Shown here in pieces: positions 61,738 to 64,000 of a DNA stretch of 64,000 nt (the stretch's first letter is position 1; every line of letters starts with the position of its first letter). Position numbers and translations under genes: made by a program. The notes under the pieces are model-generated. The model searched no databases. It saw only the letters and a list, made by a program, of their open reading frames with translations, and was not told where the DNA came from. Source of the DNA: JAAXVQ01 sp964604705 (lineage in GTDB: Bacteria; Oederibacteriota; JAAXVQ01); the NCBI GenBank assembly GCA_964604705.1, contig CAZSAP010000005.1, positions 124,001 to 188,000 of the forward strand, given 5' to 3'.

Positions 61738-62357
61738 AACACTCCATGCTTTTTTGGACAGCGTGCTTAATTGGTGCAACCATGTTTGTCTATACAGGTT
61801 GGCAACCTGCGGTTTTGGGATTTCCTTTTCCCAACCTGCAAGGGGAGTGGGTTGTTCGTCCGACGTTAATGCGCTTGTCTTTATTTTTTATTGGACGTTG
61901 GTTGGCCTATTTGTTTCTTGGGCTATTGTTTTCTTCCTTAGGCGCTTGGTTGAGTTTTCCAGTACTCCCTCGTTTGGTTTATGCCAATACCTTTCTTTTC
62001 TCGGTTTTTATGCTGTTGTACCTTGTGACACGGCATTCACCTGAAATCAGACTTGCAAAATGGACAGATCCTTCTGGCTGGCCAGGATCTATTTTTGTTT
62101 TAGGCGGTTTATCGGGTTTTACTTTTTGCGCTCCTTTGTTGGTTGCGTGTTGTTGGGCCATGCTGCAGCCGACACGAATGCAAGGAATGTTGTTTTTCAC
62201 CAATGTTTTTTTGGGCAATGCAATATTCAGTTTACCAATACTATTGAACATGCGCTGGGCTAAAACGGCTATTTATCAGGGGTTTTTAAAAATGACCTTG
62301 TTTTTTTGCTCTTTGATTGTTTTGATATTGAGCATATTATCCTTTATAAAAAGTTGA
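61734..62357 (+). CDS. DsbD/CcdA-like membrane protein (possible thiol or electron transfer)
   Basis: 207 residues from a GTG start overlapping the polyferredoxin stop. About six membrane helices. The segment GLSGFTFCAPLLVACCWAM resembles the C-x-P motif of helix 1 or 4 in the DsbD/CcdA family and its UreH/heavy-metal relatives, which carry reducing power across the inner membrane. Only one clear CxP-type Cys plus a CC pair is visible, and the second redox Cys of classical CcdA is not obvious. It may instead be a partner subunit of the polyferredoxin. Function is inferred from context only. Confidence 0.68.
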   Translation: MKHSMLFWTACLIGATMFVYTGWQPAVLGFPFPNLQGEWVVRPTLMRLSLFFIGRWLAYLFLGLLFSSLGAWLSFPVLPRLVYANTFLFSVFMLLYLVTRHSPEIRLAKWTDPSGWPGSIFVLGGLSGFTFCAPLLVACCWAMLQPTRMQGMLFFTNVFLGNAIFSLPILLNMRWAKTAIYQGFLKMTLFFCSLIVLILSILSFIKS

Positions 62358-62456
62358 TTCAGAGCGCAAAGAGAGTTGACAAAAATCATGTTGAATTACG
62401 TTAAAAAAAGTTAAAAAACCTTTGAAATATCTTGAATTCCAGGTGTGTAAGAAAAA

Positions 62457-62485
62457 TTGACAAAATAAATCCAGAATGGTATAGT
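62457..62485 (+). promoter_or_regulatory. Sigma-70-type promoter upstream of the 62515 gene
   Basis: Consensus TTGACA (62457-62462), 17-base spacer, TATAGT (62480-62485), 30 bases before the GTG start. Confidence 0.62.
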
Positions 62486-62514
62486 TTTATAAAATATTCT
62501 AATTGGGGGCAAAA

Positions 62515-62793
62515 GTGGAAAATCAATATGCCTTTTTACGGATATCGGTTTTAATTACAAAGATTCTTTCCTATGTTATTGCAGGTATCAGCTTAATCGG
62601 TGCCTTGATCATTTTGTTTGGAAAGGCCTCCGGTGCTGGGAAACTCGCCAGTTTAGGGGCGTTGCTCATGGGCGGAGTATATTTTTTAGCCTTCTATTTA
62701 GCATCAGATATTATCCGGCTATTGTTGGACTTGAATGAACGTATGCAACGGTTGGAAACAGTTAATCCGCCTGCGAAAAAAGAAATACGCTAA
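62515..62793 (+). CDS. Small two-helix membrane protein, unknown
   Basis: 92 residues from the GTG at 62515, chosen because TTGGGGG lies 6 bases upstream. The TTG at 62503 has no such site. Two membrane helices (ISVLITKILSYVIAGISLIGALIILF and LGALLMGGVYFLAFYLASDIIRLLL) precede a charged amphipathic tail (DLNERMQRLETVNPPAKKE). No family is recognised. It resembles the many small inner-membrane proteins with a cytoplasmic C-terminal coil. Confidence 0.7.
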   Translation: MENQYAFLRISVLITKILSYVIAGISLIGALIILFGKASGAGKLASLGALLMGGVYFLAFYLASDIIRLLLDLNERMQRLETVNPPAKKEIR

Positions 62794-62823
62794 ATTGAAT
62801 ACCCTTACCGGAGGCATTGCGTC

Positions 62824-64000
62824 TATGACGGCAAAACGTTTTGAACGTACACTTTTCGGAACGCCGCGTTGGATTCTCGGAGTAAATTGCTGGGGGTTAT
62901 ATAGTCTGGCACTGTTGTTGTGCTTGAGCCTACCGGTACACGCCAAACAATTTACAGATTCATTAACCACGGATTTTTTTGGTGGGACCGAGGATAATAT
63001 TCAAGTCACCCAAGGCATCAAAGGTGGTTTGCAATTATCACCTTACGGAATGTTGGGGAGTTGGTTGCCAGGGTCAGGTCCCACAACCGCATTGTACTGG
63101 AATTCTGCCATTGTTTATAATGGGAAGGTTTACATTATTGGCGGGAAAGGGCAGGCGGATTCCAGTGGTGGCGGTCCTGGCGGGAGCATCGACAATGCGC
63201 AAGATGGCATCCACTACGGCAACATCAAAGCCGATGGCACTGTAGATAAATGGGATCCGGAAAAACTTCCTTCATTGCCCCAACCTACATACGGACATGC
63301 GTCCACGGTTTACAACGGTCGTTTATACATCATAGGTGGACGTTCGGCCAACTCGACAACCTTGGATTCGGTTTATTGGGGTAAGATTACAGGACACGAT
63401 GGGCAGATCAAAGCCTTGTATCAGCCTAATACGTGGACCGCTGTTGCCCCCTTGCCTGTGGGATTGTTCCGACCTGCGGTTGTACGCTTTGAACGTTGGA
63501 TTTATGTCATTGGCGGAATGAATTCGTCGGATATCACTCAAAATACAATTTTCTATGCTGCGGTTCTTCCCAATGGGGATATCCCCGCGGGAGCTTGGCA
63601 AACCGCGTCGGCTCCTTTGCCCATGGGTTTATCGGGGCATAATGCTGTCATAAGCAATGGGCGGGTTTATGTCATTGGTGGGTCGAGTTCAGGGCAACCC
63701 CGGGATTCGCAAAACAGTATTTACCTAGGGGTGATCAACCCTGTTAGTGGCGATATTCCTGCCTGGAACGTAACCACACCTTTGCCGGAACCGCTTTACG
63801 ATGGCAGTGCCGCCATCAGCGGCGGGAAGATTTGGGTGTGCGGTGGTTCAACTTCGACCACCGCCAATGCCACATCGGTGGTTTATTTTGCTGGATTGAA
63901 CCAAACCGATGGCCAAATCCCGGGCGGCAATGACCGTGATACCTGGACGCGGGCCACGGATCTGCCGGTTCCGATCAAGTGGCACACACTGGTGTCGTTT
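62824..64000 (+). CDS. Exported kelch-type beta-propeller protein, 3' end off window
   Basis: An open frame of 392 codons runs from the ATG at 62824 (GGAGG 15-11 bases upstream) to the last base with no stop. A signal peptide covers about residues 20-45 (hydrophobic LYSLALLLCLSLPVHA, cleavage after VHA). Kelch-like repeats then recur about every 50-60 residues: VYNGKVYIIGGKG, VYNGRLYIIGGRS, RFERWIYVIGGMN, ISNGRVYVIGGSS and ISGGKIWVCGGST, each with the di-glycine. A frequent WxxxxPLP element follows each strand set. These propellers usually bind proteins or glycans. At least five blades are visible. Confidence 0.85.

Overview
The window is about 64 kb of gene-dense bacterial chromosome. It encodes 59 protein genes that I can support, one tRNA and no insertion sequence, prophage or CRISPR array. 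The organism is diderm: it has a TolC-type outer-membrane channel, an outer-membrane beta-barrel candidate and a lipoprotein with a clear lipobox. It probably lives at least partly without oxygen, because it carries a 2-oxoacid:ferredoxin oxidoreductase, several radical SAM enzymes and a membrane polyferredoxin. The mix of gene orders does not point me to a named genus, and an uncultivated lineage is a reasonable guess. The standard genetic code holds, and GTG and TTG starts are common. Base composition is mixed: 4.5-6.1 kb and roughly 32.3-43 kb are visibly AT-richer than the rest.

Layout. 1-4472: type I secretion system (ABC exporter cut by the window edge, adaptor, TolC-like channel). 4669-6120: outer-membrane protein with an internal duplication. 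6296-9134: accA, an amidase, a GerMN protein and a small membrane protein, then tRNA-Gly(CCC). 9387-11427: polyamine genes (speH and a PLP decarboxylase). 11465-16837: DksA-like protein and lower glycolysis (gpmI, gap, pgk, tpiA). 16867-24305: secG, then the classic DUF177-rpmF-plsX-fabH-fabD-fabG-acpP-fabF-rnc cluster. 24317-27418: acyl-CoA dehydrogenase and its electron-transfer flavoprotein. 27425-29713: a secreted six-hairpin-type protein. 29835-32274: rpsO-pnp.

32516-45810 is a signalling block: a sigma-54 activator, a single-domain response regulator, a GNAT-like protein, a radical SAM/SPASM-like protein, a membrane histidine kinase, a KorAB-type oxidoreductase, two HD-GYP proteins and a receiver-kinase hybrid. 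45817-48481 (minus strand) is rlmN-PASTA-rpe. This matches the Firmicutes rlmN-prpC-prkC-rsgA-rpe order, but only the extracellular PASTA part of the kinase remains. 48636-53577: hisG, a cyclic-nucleotide-fold protein, DUF1015 and rarA. 53590-54888: a GAF histidine kinase.

55146-62357 is the most unusual region. It has a winged-helix regulator, an AmmeMemoRadiSam radical SAM enzyme with an N-terminal hydrophobic segment, and a fused MEMO-AMMECR1 lipoprotein. A membrane protein with a degenerate spermidine-synthase fold follows on the opposite strand, then a polyferredoxin and a DsbD-like membrane protein. This looks like an envelope-associated version of the poorly understood AmmeMemoRadiSam system with possible electron-supply partners. 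The window ends inside a secreted kelch-type beta-propeller gene.
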